Positions 36,222 to 45,198 are shown, counted from the first letter of the stretch. The stretch: 48,869 nt of DNA from an uncultured Prevotella sp. (GCA_900314995.1 OMXK01000025.1:1-48869), one strand, 5' to 3'. Notes: generated from the sequence alone by a model not told the origin. Numbers and translations: made by a program.

Positions 36222-36836
36222 ATGGGGATCGATCAGCAGGTAAAGGATATCAAACAGTCGTTCCGTCAGATGATGGATGGATCGGTAGCCCAGTCGATGC
36301 GCAACAAAGGTGTTGACTACAAGCTTAATTGGGGTGCCACCTTGCCTCGACTGCAGGAAAAAGCCCGTGAAATCGGCAAGAATTACGATCTGGCCATTGC
36401 GCTCTGGAAGGAGAATGTCCGCGAATGCAAGATTCTGGCCACGATGATCATGCCTGCCGACGAGGTGCTGCCGGAGGTCATTGATATCTGGATGGAACAA
36501 ATGCCGACACAGGAGATTGCTGAACAGGCTGCTTTTAACCTGTTCCAGTATCTCCCGTACGCTGCTGACAAGGCCTATACATGGATGGCCTCAGATAAGG
36601 AACTCTACCAACTTTGCGGCTTCCATATTATCAGCCGTCTGTTTATGAACGGCCAGTCGCCTAACGAACGGGGAATCAACGAGTTCATCGATCAGGCACT
36701 GGCAGCCTTACAGGGCACAAGCCTTTCCGTGAAGAAAGCGGCGATGTCAAGTGTTCAGCGTTTTGCCGAATTGGGGTTGGTTTATGAGCGTATTGCCAAA
36801 AGCGCATTAAAACAGGCTAATTTAGAAATTTTATAA
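36222..36836 (+). CDS. DNA alkylation repair protein (AlkD-like HEAT-repeat protein)
   Basis: A 204-residue, all-helical protein. The pattern NKGVDYKLNWGATLPRLQEKAREIGKNYDLAIALWKENVRECKILATMI matches the HEAT-like repeats of AlkD/AlkC-type alkylpurine glycosylases, in which L-W-x-E-x-R-E-x-K/R-x-L-A is the signature. The catalytic aspartate of AlkD cannot be placed with confidence. It starts 5 nt after the peptidase stop and is probably cotranscribed. In Bacteroidetes such proteins are often annotated simply as DNA alkylation repair protein. Confidence 0.8.
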   Translation: MGIDQQVKDIKQSFRQMMDGSVAQSMRNKGVDYKLNWGATLPRLQEKAREIGKNYDLAIALWKENVRECKILATMIMPADEVLPEVIDIWMEQMPTQEIAEQAAFNLFQYLPYAADKAYTWMASDKELYQLCGFHIISRLFMNGQSPNERGINEFIDQALAALQGTSLSVKKAAMSSVQRFAELGLVYERIAKSALKQANLEIL

Positions 36837-36867
36837 ATTAACTTTCTTTCGTCTCAACGAAAATGCG

Positions 36868-36875
36868 TACCTTTG
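36868..36875 (+). promoter_or_regulatory. -7 box of the fur-purA-hisS operon
   Basis: TACCTTTG at 36868-36875, 22 bp before the ATG at 36898. A TTTC at 36847 is a weak -33 about 18 bp upstream. Confidence 0.6.
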
Positions 36876-36897
36876 TGCGGTTTTCTGAATTTTTCGG

Positions 36898-37395
36898 ATG
36901 AAGGAGAGTAAAATAGCGGCCGTAGAGCGGATTCTGGATAACTATCTTGAGATGAATAATCATCGCAAGACGCCCGAACGCTACGCCATTCTCAAGGCTA
37001 TTTATAATATCAACGGACATTTCACGCTAGAGGAACTCAACGAGAGGCTTGCCTCTGAACAGAAGTTCCCCGTCAGCAGGGCGACATTATATAATACCTT
37101 GAATCTCTTTCTGTCATTAAGACTGGTTACCCGTCACCGTTTTCAGGGAAGTACGAAATACGAAGCATGTTATGACAAGAAGAGCCATTGCCATCAGATC
37201 TGTACGATATGTGGCAAGGTGACTGAAGTCAGATCGCCAGACATTATCATGGCGGTAGAGAATATGCATCTGAAGCGTTTCCGAAAGGACGGGTTTGCCC
37301 TCTATGTCTATGGGATATGCAGCAACTGCCAGTCTCAGATGACGAAAGTAAAGAAACTGGATAAACAGGATAAGCAGAAAAGTAAGACTAAATAA
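36898..37395 (+). CDS. Fur-family transcriptional regulator
   Basis: A 165-residue Fur/PerR/Zur-type repressor. The winged helix contains RKTPERYAILKAI and FPVSRATLYNTLNLF. The metal region has KSHCHQICTICGKVTEV and GICSNCQSQ (two CxxC pairs for structural zinc). The regulatory His/Asp set in HLKRF is partial, so the sensed metal (iron, zinc or peroxide through iron) cannot be named. The C-terminus is Lys-rich. It lies 9 nt ahead of purA, and the two share a promoter. Confidence 0.88.
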   Translation: MKESKIAAVERILDNYLEMNNHRKTPERYAILKAIYNINGHFTLEELNERLASEQKFPVSRATLYNTLNLFLSLRLVTRHRFQGSTKYEACYDKKSHCHQICTICGKVTEVRSPDIIMAVENMHLKRFRKDGFALYVYGICSNCQSQMTKVKKLDKQDKQKSKTK

Positions 37396-37404
37396 ATAAT
37401 TATT

Positions 37405-38676
37405 ATGAACAAAGGAAAAGTTGACGTCCTGCTCGGATTGCAGTGGGGTGATGAAGGAAAAGGTAAGGTGGTCGATGTGCTGACCCCGAAGTACGATGTG
37501 ATTGCACGCTTCCAGGGTGGCCCTAATGCCGGCCATACACTGGAGTTCGAAGGTCAGAAGTATGTGTTGCGCTCTATTCCCTCTGGTATCTTCCAGGGTG
37601 GCAAGGTGAATATCATCGGTAATGGTGTGGTGCTGGCTCCCGATCTCTTCATGGACGAGGCAAAGGCACTCGAGGCAAGCGGCCATGATCTCCATTCTCG
37701 TCTCCATATCTCCAAGAAGGCTCATCTCATCATGCCTACTCACCGGGTACTCGATGCGGCCTATGAGGCTCAGAAGGGTAAGGATAAGGTGGGTACTACC
37801 GGTAAGGGCATTGGTCCGACTTATACCGACAAGGTGAGCCGTAACGGTCTGAGAGTAGGTGATATACTCGAAAACTTTGAAGTAAAATATGCCAAGGCCA
37901 AGGCGCGTCATGAGGCTATCCTGAAGTCGCTCAACTTCGACTACGACATCACGGAGGTCGAGAAGAAGTGGCTGGAGGGTGTCGAATACCTGCGCCAGTT
38001 CCCCATCGTGGATTCAGAACATGAGATCAACAACATCCTGAAGAGCGGCAAGAGCGTGCTTTGCGAGGGTGCTCAGGGTACGATGCTCGATGTCGACTTC
38101 GGCAGCTATCCCTTCGTCACCTCTTCGAATACCATCTGTGCCGGCGCTTGCACGGGTCTTGGCATCGGTCCTAATAAGATCGGCGATGTCTTCGGTATCA
38201 TGAAGGCTTACTGCACCCGTGTCGGCGCAGGTCCTTTCCCCACGGAACTCTTCGATGAAACGGGCAAGACCATCCGCGACCTGGGTCATGAGTATGGAGC
38301 AGTCACGGGCCGTGAGCGCCGTTGTGGCTGGATCGACCTCGTAGCCCTGAAGTATTCGATTATGGTGAACGGTGTCACCCAGCTGATCATGATGAAGAGC
38401 GATGTGCTCGACGGATTCGATACCATCAAGGCTTGCGTTGCCTACAAGCAAAACGGCGTTGAAATCGACTATTTCCCCTATAATATAGAAGAAGGTATAG
38501 AGCCCGTGTATAAGGAACTGCCTGGTTGGAAGACGGATATGACGAAGTTTACCTCCGAGGATCAGTTCCCGAAGGAGTTCAGCGATTACATCGCCTTCCT
38601 GGAGAAAGAACTTGAGACACCTATTAAGATTATCAGCATTGGTCCGGATAGAGATCAAACGATAGTCCGTAAATAA
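37405..38676 (+). CDS. purA: Adenylosuccinate synthetase
   Basis: A 423-residue GTP-dependent enzyme joining IMP and aspartate in AMP synthesis. Diagnostic motifs: [19 protein letters not shown] (P-loop), [47 protein letters not shown] and [19 protein letters not shown]. Length is standard. Its place between a Fur-type regulator and hisS (gaps of 9 and 8 nt) suggests cotranscription. Confidence 0.96.
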   Translation: MNKGKVDVLLGLQWGDEGKGKVVDVLTPKYDVIARFQGGPNAGHTLEFEGQKYVLRSIPSGIFQGGKVNIIGNGVVLAPDLFMDEAKALEASGHDLHSRLHISKKAHLIMPTHRVLDAAYEAQKGKDKVGTTGKGIGPTYTDKVSRNGLRVGDILENFEVKYAKAKARHEAILKSLNFDYDITEVEKKWLEGVEYLRQFPIVDSEHEINNILKSGKSVLCEGAQGTMLDVDFGSYPFVTSSNTICAGACTGLGIGPNKIGDVFGIMKAYCTRVGAGPFPTELFDETGKTIRDLGHEYGAVTGRERRCGWIDLVALKYSIMVNGVTQLIMMKSDVLDGFDTIKACVAYKQNGVEIDYFPYNIEEGIEPVYKELPGWKTDMTKFTSEDQFPKEFSDYIAFLEKELETPIKIISIGPDRDQTIVRK

Positions 38677-38684
38677 TTGGCAAT

Positions 38685-40049
38685 ATGGCACAGAAACCTA
38701 GTATACCAAAAGGAACGCGCGACTTCTCTCCGATGGAGATGGCCAAGCGCAACTATATCTTCGACACCATCAAGCAGGTGTACCAGCTCTATGGCTTCCA
38801 GCAGATTGAGACACCTGCGATGGAAACCCTCGGCACACTGATGGGCAAGTATGGCGAGGAGGGTGACAAACTGCTCTTCAAGGTTCTCAATAGTGGTGAT
38901 TACCTCACGAAAGTCTCTGACGAGGAACTGCAGGAGCGAAATGCCCTGCATCTGGCAGCAAAACTTTGTGAAAAGGGTCTCCGCTATGACCTGACGGTGC
39001 CTTTCGCCCGCTATGTGGTGATGCATCGCGAGGAACTCCAGCTGCCCTTCAAGCGTTATCAAATGCAGCCCGTCTGGCGTGCTGACCGTCCGCAGAAGGG
39101 CCGTTATCGTGAGTTCTGGCAGTTCGACGGTGACATCGTTGGCTCTGACTCCTTGCTCAACGAGGTAGAGCTGATGCAGATCGTCGATACCGTATTCACC
39201 CGCTTTGGCGTTCGTGTACAGATTAAGATCAACAACCGTAAGATTCTGACGGGAATTGCCGAAGTCATCGGGGCTGCCGATAAGATTGTCGATATCACCG
39301 TAGCCATAGACAAGCTCGATAAGATCGGACTTGAGAATGTCAATCAGGAACTGCGTGAGGACGGTCTTACGGAGGAACAGATCGAGAAACTGCAGCCCAT
39401 CATCTCCCTGGAAGGCACCAACGACGAGAAGCTCGATACCATCGCCCAGGTACTCGCTGCCAGTGAGACTGGCCTGAAGGGAGTGGAGGAGAGCCGTTTC
39501 ATCCTCAACACCCTGAAGACACTTGGCCTGAAGAACGAAATCCAGCTCGACCTCACGTTGGCACGTGGCCTCAACTACTATACTGGCGCCATCTTCGAGG
39601 TGAAGGCGCTCGATGTGCAGATCGGCTCTATCACAGGCGGTGGCCGCTACGACAATCTGACGGGCATATTCGGTATGCCTGGCATTTCTGGCGTGGGCAT
39701 CTCCTTCGGTGTCGACCGTATCTTCGATGTGCTCAATGCCCTCGACTGCTATCCGAAGGATGCCGTCAATGGTACCCAACTGCTCTTCATCAACTTCGGC
39801 GAGAAGGAGACGGCCTACTGTCTGCCCGCTGTGGCTAAGGCCCGTGAGGCTGGTATCCGCACGGAGATTTTCCCCGATTCATCGAAGATGAAGAAGCAGA
39901 TGTCGTATGCCAATGCCAAGCAGATACCGTTTGTAGCACTGGCTGGTGAGAACGAGATGGCAGAGGGTAAGCTGACGTTAAAGAATATGTTGACTGGCGA
40001 ACAGCAACTTGTTACTATAGAAGAACTTATAACTGTCGTGAACAAATGA
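38685..40049 (+). CDS. hisS: Histidine-tRNA ligase
   Basis: A 454-residue class II aminoacyl-tRNA synthetase. Motif 1 region [20 protein letters not shown], motif 2 with [29 protein letters not shown], the histidine-binding [15 protein letters not shown], and motif 3 [13 protein letters not shown] are visible. The C-terminal anticodon-binding domain starts near residue 355. Its stop overlaps the start of the next gene in ATGA, giving translational coupling to an esterase gene. Confidence 0.96.
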   Translation: MAQKPSIPKGTRDFSPMEMAKRNYIFDTIKQVYQLYGFQQIETPAMETLGTLMGKYGEEGDKLLFKVLNSGDYLTKVSDEELQERNALHLAAKLCEKGLRYDLTVPFARYVVMHREELQLPFKRYQMQPVWRADRPQKGRYREFWQFDGDIVGSDSLLNEVELMQIVDTVFTRFGVRVQIKINNRKILTGIAEVIGAADKIVDITVAIDKLDKIGLENVNQELREDGLTEEQIEKLQPIISLEGTNDEKLDTIAQVLAASETGLKGVEESRFILNTLKTLGLKNEIQLDLTLARGLNYYTGAIFEVKALDVQIGSITGGGRYDNLTGIFGMPGISGVGISFGVDRIFDVLNALDCYPKDAVNGTQLLFINFGEKETAYCLPAVAKAREAGIRTEIFPDSSKMKKQMSYANAKQIPFVALAGENEMAEGKLTLKNMLTGEQQLVTIEELITVVNK

Positions 40050-40879
40050 GAAAGTACATTGTCCTTTCCGTTATAGCTGCTTTGGTGCTTGTCTTCTCTG
40101 CCGCAGTAGAAGACAAGACCACCACCATATTTATTATTGGTGATTCCACCGCTGCGAAGAAAGATCTCTCAACTGGCTCTCCTGAACGAGGCTGGGGAAT
40201 GGCGCTGCAATGCTATTTCGACTCTGCTTATATCAGGGTGGATAATCATGCGGTCAACGGACGTTCTTCGAAGAGTTTTATCGACGAAGGCCGATGGGAC
40301 AAGGTGCTCTCTGCGATGAAACCGGGCGATTATGTCATCATCCAGTTCGGCCATAACGACGAAAAGCCAGCTGTTGAACGCCATACCGATCCGGGGTCTA
40401 CCTTTGATTATAATCTGGCAAAGTTTGTTCGGGAGACGCGTGAACGGGGTGGGATTCCCATTCTCATGAATCCCGTCGTTCGCCGCAACTTTGCCCAGAA
40501 ACCCCTCAAGAACGATGACGACGAGAAACTGCGCAACACCACCTTTGCCGATGGTTCGAAGCTGGTGGAAGGTGATTCGCTCATCGATACCCATGGACTC
40601 TATAAGGTAGCCCCCAGAGACGTGGCCCGTCGGATGAACTGCCATTTCATCGATGCCAACCAGATAACGCACGACCTGGAGCAGTCGTTGGGCGTCGAGG
40701 GTTCCAAGAAGCTCCACATGTGGTACAAGCCTGGCGAAGAGCCGAGTCTGCCTCAGGGTCGTCAGGACAATACACATTATAATATATATGGGGCTCAGGT
40801 CGTTGCCAAGCTGCTCGCTGAAGCGCTGATAGAGGAAATCCCCGTTCTAAGCAAATATTACGTCGATGGAAAGCATTGA
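40046..40879 (+). CDS. SGNH/GDSL hydrolase, CE12-like rhamnogalacturonan acetylesterase
   Basis: A 277-residue exported esterase with an N-terminal signal peptide ([21 protein letters not shown]). The SGNH blocks are seen: IIGDSTAA (block I nucleophile Ser), [12 protein letters not shown] (block II Gly), QFGHNDEKP (block III Asn), and [10 protein letters not shown] (block V Asp and His). These match CE12 enzymes that remove acetyl groups from pectic rhamnogalacturonan or related glycans. It overlaps hisS by 4 nt (ATGA) and the next gene by 14 nt. Grouping with a tRNA synthetase seems incidental. Confidence 0.86.
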   Translation: MRKYIVLSVIAALVLVFSAAVEDKTTTIFIIGDSTAAKKDLSTGSPERGWGMALQCYFDSAYIRVDNHAVNGRSSKSFIDEGRWDKVLSAMKPGDYVIIQFGHNDEKPAVERHTDPGSTFDYNLAKFVRETRERGGIPILMNPVVRRNFAQKPLKNDDDEKLRNTTFADGSKLVEGDSLIDTHGLYKVAPRDVARRMNCHFIDANQITHDLEQSLGVEGSKKLHMWYKPGEEPSLPQGRQDNTHYNIYGAQVVAKLLAEALIEEIPVLSKYYVDGKH

Positions 40880-41351
40880 ACCAATCAGGAAACCTAGCGG
40901 ATGCCTCAAGGCATCAGGGCGTTTCGGCTGCTTTATGGCCATTTGTAGCGTACTGTTCATCGTTTTCTGTATCTGGATGACCATCTCATCAGAGGAACAC
41001 ATGAACGAACTGCGCGATGAATACGCAGCTTCCAGCCAGGAATATGAAGATGCTCTGGCTGCCTACAATGCAGATTCTGCCCATCTGAACGCTGAGTTCA
41101 ATCGTATTTCTGCCCGGATTGACGAGGCTAACGCAAAGGGTGACTCGGTGCTGGCAGCCCAGTTGACCGATAGTCTGTCGCTCTATGCGGAGCCCGAGTG
41201 GAATCCGCGTGGCGCCATCGGCGTCAACATCGGCGCTGCTTTCTTTGTCGCCTTCGCCGTCTTCGCCCTGGTTCCGCTCACGGTTGGCATCATTCTTTAT
41301 CTGGTCTACCGCTATCGCAAGCGCCAGTATCAGCGCTCCACGATGTTGTAG
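40866..41351 (+). CDS. Membrane protein with two transmembrane segments around a coiled coil
   Basis: A 161-residue protein of unknown family. One hydrophobic helix (FMAICSVLFIVFCIWMTIS, about residues 23-41) is followed by a Glu/Ala/Asp-rich helical stretch of about 75 residues, then a second hydrophobic segment (GAAFFVAFAVFALVPLTVGIILYLVY) and a basic tail. The loop would project as a coiled coil, probably on the periplasmic side. It overlaps the esterase gene by 14 nt. Its 3' end overlaps the convergent primase-helicase gene by 22 nt. Confidence 0.7.
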   Translation: MESIEPIRKPSGCLKASGRFGCFMAICSVLFIVFCIWMTISSEEHMNELRDEYAASSQEYEDALAAYNADSAHLNAEFNRISARIDEANAKGDSVLAAQLTDSLSLYAEPEWNPRGAIGVNIGAAFFVAFAVFALVPLTVGIILYLVYRYRKRQYQRSTML

Positions 41352-43186
41352 ACCGTCATCTTCGAATTACGTTTGCTCTCGAATCCAAACTGCTGATTAC
41401 TAAGCGCTAAGCCAAGTTTGATAAAGCTTGTCTTTGGGTCAAAGTTGGCATACCGCTGGGCTAGCAGACTGCGTATCTCCTCCAGCGTCCATCCCTTAGC
41501 TACCGTCTCTTCTGGCTTCGGCTTGCGGAAGGTCTCGGCAATCATCTCCACCAGGTCGTTAATCTTCTGGTACGGCTCGTTCTCTGCAATCAAAACGTTG
41601 ATTTCATCGTCGTTCAGCCAATGGCGCTCTCCATTATTAAATAGGTGGAGGGCCTGGGCGAAGAGCTGCCGATGGTCCAGGTTGTCCTCGAAGTTGATGT
41701 TGCCTGTGACACCGACACAGACGAATCGCCGTGAACCAGTAGGGTCTACCAATGGCTTCTGCTGGTTGGTCGTACCTATGAAAGAGGTGTAGCGGCGATA
41801 CTGTTTGATGGTCTTGCCGTATGGCGGACGGAACTTGACATCAGCCGACGATAGCAGATACTTCAGCACGATCTGCTGCGAACTGGTCGTTTTGTCGAAT
41901 TCATCGATGTTGATCAGGGCAAACGAGGCGAGTGCCATATTCAGGTCGAACTCGTTCTTGAAGTTGATCTTGTCATTATAGTAGTCGCGCAGTTCCGGCG
42001 GCAGGAGTATCTTGCAGAAACGGGTCTTGCCGCAGCCCTGACGGCCTATGAGTAATGGCGTCAACGCATTGCCAGTCAACTGCTTGTCGCTTTCGCGCCA
42101 CTGGGCTATCATGCCTACGATCCATTTCTTGAGATACATCTCCCAATGCGGCTGATTGGTAGGCACACGGGCTGCCAGTTCGGCGATGTAATCGTGTCCA
42201 TTCCACGACGGCAACTTGTCGAGCCAGGCGTTCACGGGGTCGAACTGCTCGATGCGCGTCGAGTCGATAAAGCGGTTCACGTCGCGGTCCCAAGACTTCA
42301 GACCCAACTCCGTTGCCCGCAGGGTCATGTCGTTACGCACCTCTTCCGTCAGCGGCTTAAACGACTGATCCTCAGAGAATTTCTCGCGGAATTCAGCTAC
42401 GCCTGTCATCAGATTCTTGCGCATGTCGTAGTTCGAATTGAGGAAAATCTCCGTTTTCATCGCCTGAATCGTGTCTTCGGGCACACTCTTCAGGGGCTTG
42501 ATCTTGTGCTTCTCGGCATAATCCTTCTGTAGTGTCACGGCATAGACGGCCGAAAATGTCTTCTCCACCAGCAGTTCGTCCGTATTCAGCACGGGGTGCA
42601 GCAGCGTCATGCCCTTCGCATGAGCCAGCGGGATACCTTCATTCATGCAGCAGGTGGCCACCTTCATCAGCAGTTCTTCCAGCTGCCGTTCGTCGGGCAG
42701 GTCGAAACAGCGCCCCAGCACTCTCTCCACCACGAAGAGATAGTTCAGGTGATAGCTGCGCTCAAGCGTCCGTCCTGGCATCAGGTCGTCGTCCTCGTCC
42801 GTAACCGTCACAGGCTCTAGACCTTCATGGGCTACGGTATCAGCGTAGAAAGGCCGGGCCAGCGGATTGAAGCCCATCTCGGGATCGGCACTCATGTAGA
42901 CCGTCCTGTCGAGGATGGGATTCAGATATTCGATGTTGAAACCAAACTGATTCTGATAGGCTTTTCGCGCTGTATTATATAAATTAAGGTGGAACCGGCG
43001 GATTTCATCGTCATCTTCCGGCAGTTTGCCGCCCTGGGGTTCACCGTGTTTAGGATATAGCTCGCCGCGACAGACGATCTTCACACTCTTGCCCGAACCG
43101 CCGATGAAGGCCATCAGCGTCTCAGGCATCTTCTTCGCCTGGTCTCTGATGGCGATGGCCTTTTCGTAGTCGTCCAGATTGTTCAA
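41330..43186 (-). CDS. VirE/VapE-type primase-helicase, C-terminal part (helicase)
   Basis: A 618-codon frame. Residues 1-190 look like the second half of a BT4734-like/archaeo-eukaryotic primase domain (SVKIVCRGELYP, RFHLNLYNTARKAYQ, ILDRTVYMSADPEMGFNPLARPF). From about residue 300 there is a P4-alpha/D5-type helicase: WLDKLPSWNG, Walker A IGRQGCGKTRF, Walker B LINIDEFDKTT, sensor FIGTTNQQKPLVDPTGSRRFVCV. The only start at the frame's edge is a TTG at 43186, which overlaps the previous stop as TTGA. The N-terminus therefore continues the 94-residue frame upstream. Such genes mark phage satellites and mobile elements. Its end runs into the convergent membrane-protein gene. Confidence 0.85.
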   Translation of the reverse strand: MNNLDDYEKAIAIRDQAKKMPETLMAFIGGSGKSVKIVCRGELYPKHGEPQGGKLPEDDDEIRRFHLNLYNTARKAYQNQFGFNIEYLNPILDRTVYMSADPEMGFNPLARPFYADTVAHEGLEPVTVTDEDDDLMPGRTLERSYHLNYLFVVERVLGRCFDLPDERQLEELLMKVATCCMNEGIPLAHAKGMTLLHPVLNTDELLVEKTFSAVYAVTLQKDYAEKHKIKPLKSVPEDTIQAMKTEIFLNSNYDMRKNLMTGVAEFREKFSEDQSFKPLTEEVRNDMTLRATELGLKSWDRDVNRFIDSTRIEQFDPVNAWLDKLPSWNGHDYIAELAARVPTNQPHWEMYLKKWIVGMIAQWRESDKQLTGNALTPLLIGRQGCGKTRFCKILLPPELRDYYNDKINFKNEFDLNMALASFALINIDEFDKTTSSQQIVLKYLLSSADVKFRPPYGKTIKQYRRYTSFIGTTNQQKPLVDPTGSRRFVCVGVTGNINFEDNLDHRQLFAQALHLFNNGERHWLNDDEINVLIAENEPYQKINDLVEMIAETFRKPKPEETVAKGWTLEEIRSLLAQRYANFDPKTSFIKLGLALSNQQFGFESKRNSKMTVYNIVER

Positions 43187-43467
43187 TCCCCAACCACCAG
43201 CCCGTTATAGGCTTGTCTGCGCTTCTCGCCGCGATAGTTGTCATAGTCTACGGCGAAGTTGATGCGGGGTAGGGTGATATTCGGCTTGAAGTGGGCGTCT
43301 ATCTGTCCGTCCTCCAACCGTTCCGGCCGCATCAGATGATAGACAGAACGCACATTCCACACTGCCGACTTGATGCGGCTTTCCTTGATAATGGCAGCAA
43401 TCTCCTGAAGCTCCAGGCGATTGATGACCTCCTTGCTGCCAGACTTCTTAATGACTGTAACTTTCAT
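43183..43467 (-). CDS. N-terminal part of the VirE/BT4734-like protein (separate frame)
   Basis: A 94-residue frame, MKVTVIKKSGSKEVINRLEL..., ending QAYNGLVVGD at a TGA. In related Bacteroidetes proteins, as far as I recall, this block runs straight on into the segment here encoded by the next frame (N-N-L-D-D-Y-E-K-A-I). The DNA at the junction reads GTGGTTGGGGATTGAACAAT on the minus strand. A -1 shift after GAT would read TTG AAC AAT and join the two. Either a frameshift mutation, programmed slippage or TTG reinitiation explains it. The gene has its own promoter at 43494-43525. Confidence 0.8.
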   Translation of the reverse strand: MKVTVIKKSGSKEVINRLELQEIAAIIKESRIKSAVWNVRSVYHLMRPERLEDGQIDAHFKPNITLPRINFAVDYDNYRGEKRRQAYNGLVVGD

Positions 43468-43493
43468 ACCGATATTTATAGTTTTTCAGCCTG

Positions 43494-43525
43494 CAAATTT
43501 ACTAAATATTTCGGCAATTTCCAAA
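43494..43525 (-). promoter_or_regulatory. Promoter of the VirE operon
   Basis: Minus-strand TTTG (43525-43522) and TAAATTTG (43501-43494) with a 20-bp spacer, 27 bp before the ATG at 43467. It lies only 22 bp from the outer inverted repeat of the iteron-like array, so proteins binding the array could repress or activate it. Confidence 0.72.
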
Positions 43526-43547
43526 TATTTTTCGCACGAAATTTACA

Positions 43548-44048
43548 AAAATCTATTCAACTCTACATTAAACGCATATAAATACTTGAAACCCAATTAT
43601 TTGCAATTTTTCAACTATTCACCAACTCTACACTAACTCTTCACTAACTCTACACTAACTCTACACAGCCCCTCCAGTCATTCTACACAGCCCATCCACT
43701 TCCAATTCTTACCAATTTACATACCGACAAACCCATAGTTACATTACTACAAACACATGCTTACATTACGACAAACTACCAGTTAACCGTAAGCAAACCA
43801 CTAAATTCTCTAGAGAATTTGGTAATCGCCTTCTGTCAACCTCCCGTTCATCTGCCGATAAAAGCCCCATCACTTACGCTCAAACTAGCACGTTGCTAGC
43901 ACTATATTTGCCAAAAACACCCATTTTTGTGTAAAGTTAGTGTAGAGTTAGTGAATAGTTAGTGAATAGTTAGTGTATAGTTGGTATGATATCAAAACAT
44001 TGATATACAACAAAATAGATAACTTTTGTGTAGAGTTGAATAGATTTT
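43548..44048. repeat. 501-bp iteron-like array: nested inverted 11-bp units, 22-bp repeats and palindrome
   Basis: A perfect 20-bp inverted repeat bounds the region (43548-43567 and 44029-44048, AAAATCTATTCAACTCTACA and complement). Inside, five head-to-tail 11-bp units of TAACTCTACAC type fill 43612-43666. More degenerate units continue to about 43699. Five units of the complement type (GTGTAGAGTTA) fill 43929-43983. Between them are four 22-bp direct repeats (43717-43738, 43739-43760, 43761-43782, 43783-43804; shared core TTACATTACGACAAAC) and the palindrome AAATTCTCTAGAGAATTT (43803-43820). Periodicities of 11 and 22 bp put every unit on one face of the helix. No ORF is present. It lies directly upstream of the VirE operon promoter. 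Confidence 0.9.
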
Positions 44049-44185
44049 CATATTCTTCAGACTAAAATCTCATTTGATTTTTGCCAATTTTCGTCTAAAA
44101 ACGTCGTAGTGTCTCTAAATTCTGTGGGCGCAAGGCCATTGTACCAGGGCTGGACTTCGTTTTTTAGACTTTTTTTAGCCTTTTA

Positions 44186-44217
44186 TTTGCAAGATACATT
44201 TTTTTTTCTTATTTTTG
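44186..44217 (+). promoter_or_regulatory. Promoter of the toxin-antitoxin pair
   Basis: TTTG at 44186-44189 and TATTTTTG at 44210-44217 with a 20-bp spacer. The ATG of the first gene is at 44227, about 9 nt past the -7 box, so the mRNA is almost leaderless. Confidence 0.7.
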
Positions 44218-44226
44218 CACACAGAT

Positions 44227-44532
44227 ATGAGTAGCAGAGAGTGCATAGATAGATTTTCAAAGATCCTTTTCTGGGATATTGATTTAAATGAAGCTGATAT
44301 GGATAAGTATCCAGCTCATTTTATTCAGCGTGTCCTCGAATACGGATCGATGGACGATTGGCGACTCTTACGTTCTTATTATGGACTCCCCAAAATCGTA
44401 GAAGAGTGTAAGCAGTTGCGCACTCTTGACCCTGTTTGCCTTTCTTATATCTGCGCCATTTCCCACACAAACCCCAAAGAATACCGATGCTATCATACCA
44501 GACAATCGAACCCCACACCTTGGAACTCTTAA
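44227..44532 (+). CDS. DUF6922-like protein, probable antitoxin of the AbiEii pair
   Basis: A 101-residue helical protein starting MSSRECIDRFSKILFWDIDL. The run WDIDLNEADMDKYPAHFIQRVLEYGSMDDW and the end FISAIS/CAISHTNPKEYRCYHTRQS..PWN resemble the DUF6922 proteins that I recall next to AbiEii-type nucleotidyltransferases. It overlaps the toxin gene by 46 nt. The first four codons of the open frame upstream fall in the promoter and are discarded. It probably binds the toxin or its promoter, as AbiEi does in type IV systems, but it lacks an obvious HTH domain. Confidence 0.7.
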   Translation: MSSRECIDRFSKILFWDIDLNEADMDKYPAHFIQRVLEYGSMDDWRLLRSYYGLPKIVEECKQLRTLDPVCLSYICAISHTNPKEYRCYHTRQSNPTPWNS

Positions 44533-45098
44533 GGCAACTGATGGCGGAACCCTCCCTATCAGAAACACGACTTGTTGGAGGCACGTCGCTTGCTTTGCAG
44601 TATGGTCATCGAAATTCAGTAGATTTGGATTTCTTTGGTGCTCTTGATGACGATTTGTTTAATATTCGTAAATGTCTTACCAATATTGGCCATTTGAGTA
44701 TCCTTAAAGAAACCCAAACCATTCGCATCTACGATATTGATGGCATAAAGATTGACATTGTAGATTACACTCGCTATCCTTGGCTAACAGATCCTGTGGT
44801 TGAAGACGGTTTGAGACTTGCTTCTCCTAAGGATATAGCTGCTATGAAGATTAACGCTATTGAAGGTCGAGGAACCCGTAAGGACTTTGTTGATGTCTAT
44901 TATTTGTTGAAGCATTATTCTCTGAGTGATATTCTTGGTTTTTATCAGGAAAAATATCCTGAATATAGCTTGTTCAGAGCATTGATGAGTCTTACTTATT
45001 TCGAGGATGCAGAGAAACAGATGATGCCTAAAATGTTCGCCAAAGAATCATGGGATGAAATGAAATCTTTTATTATCAATGAGGTGGAGAAAATTTGA
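44487..45098 (+). CDS. AbiEii/AbiGii-family nucleotidyltransferase (putative toxin)
   Basis: A 203-residue nucleotidyltransferase-fold protein. The motif LVGGTSLALQYGHRNSVDLDFF holds GGTS (31-34) and the metal-binding D46-x-D48; KIDIVDY and SPKDIAAMKINAIEGRGTRKDFVDVYYLL complete the family pattern. In the AbiE system this component adds nucleotides to targets and inhibits growth. The ATG at 44487 gives the family start (MLSYQTIEPHTLELL); 17 upstream codons in the frame are inside the antitoxin gene. Overlap with the antitoxin suggests coupled translation. Confidence 0.87.
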   Translation: MLSYQTIEPHTLELLRQLMAEPSLSETRLVGGTSLALQYGHRNSVDLDFFGALDDDLFNIRKCLTNIGHLSILKETQTIRIYDIDGIKIDIVDYTRYPWLTDPVVEDGLRLASPKDIAAMKINAIEGRGTRKDFVDVYYLLKHYSLSDILGFYQEKYPEYSLFRALMSLTYFEDAEKQMMPKMFAKESWDEMKSFIINEVEKI

Positions 45099-45105
45099 TA
45101 GTTAA

Positions 45106-45198
45106 GAGCAACGTGGAAGGACGGGCGGCAAGGTTTCGCAACGTGACTCAGGGTTACACTACTGCGACATGTCGTTGGTCATCACCGTGAAGGAATAG
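45106..45198 (+). pseudogene. Possible remnant of a protein C-terminus (no start)
   Basis: An open frame of 30 codons without a start ends at TAG 45196-45198 with GLHYCDMSLVITVKE. That looks like a real C-terminal strand rather than random sequence. There is no upstream coding, so it may be a leftover of a gene lost by recombination. Weak evidence. Confidence 0.25.

Noticed and set aside
43548-44048. CRISPR array
   Set aside because: Repeats are 11 or 22 bp and directly adjacent, with no unique spacers of 30 bp, and no cas genes are present.
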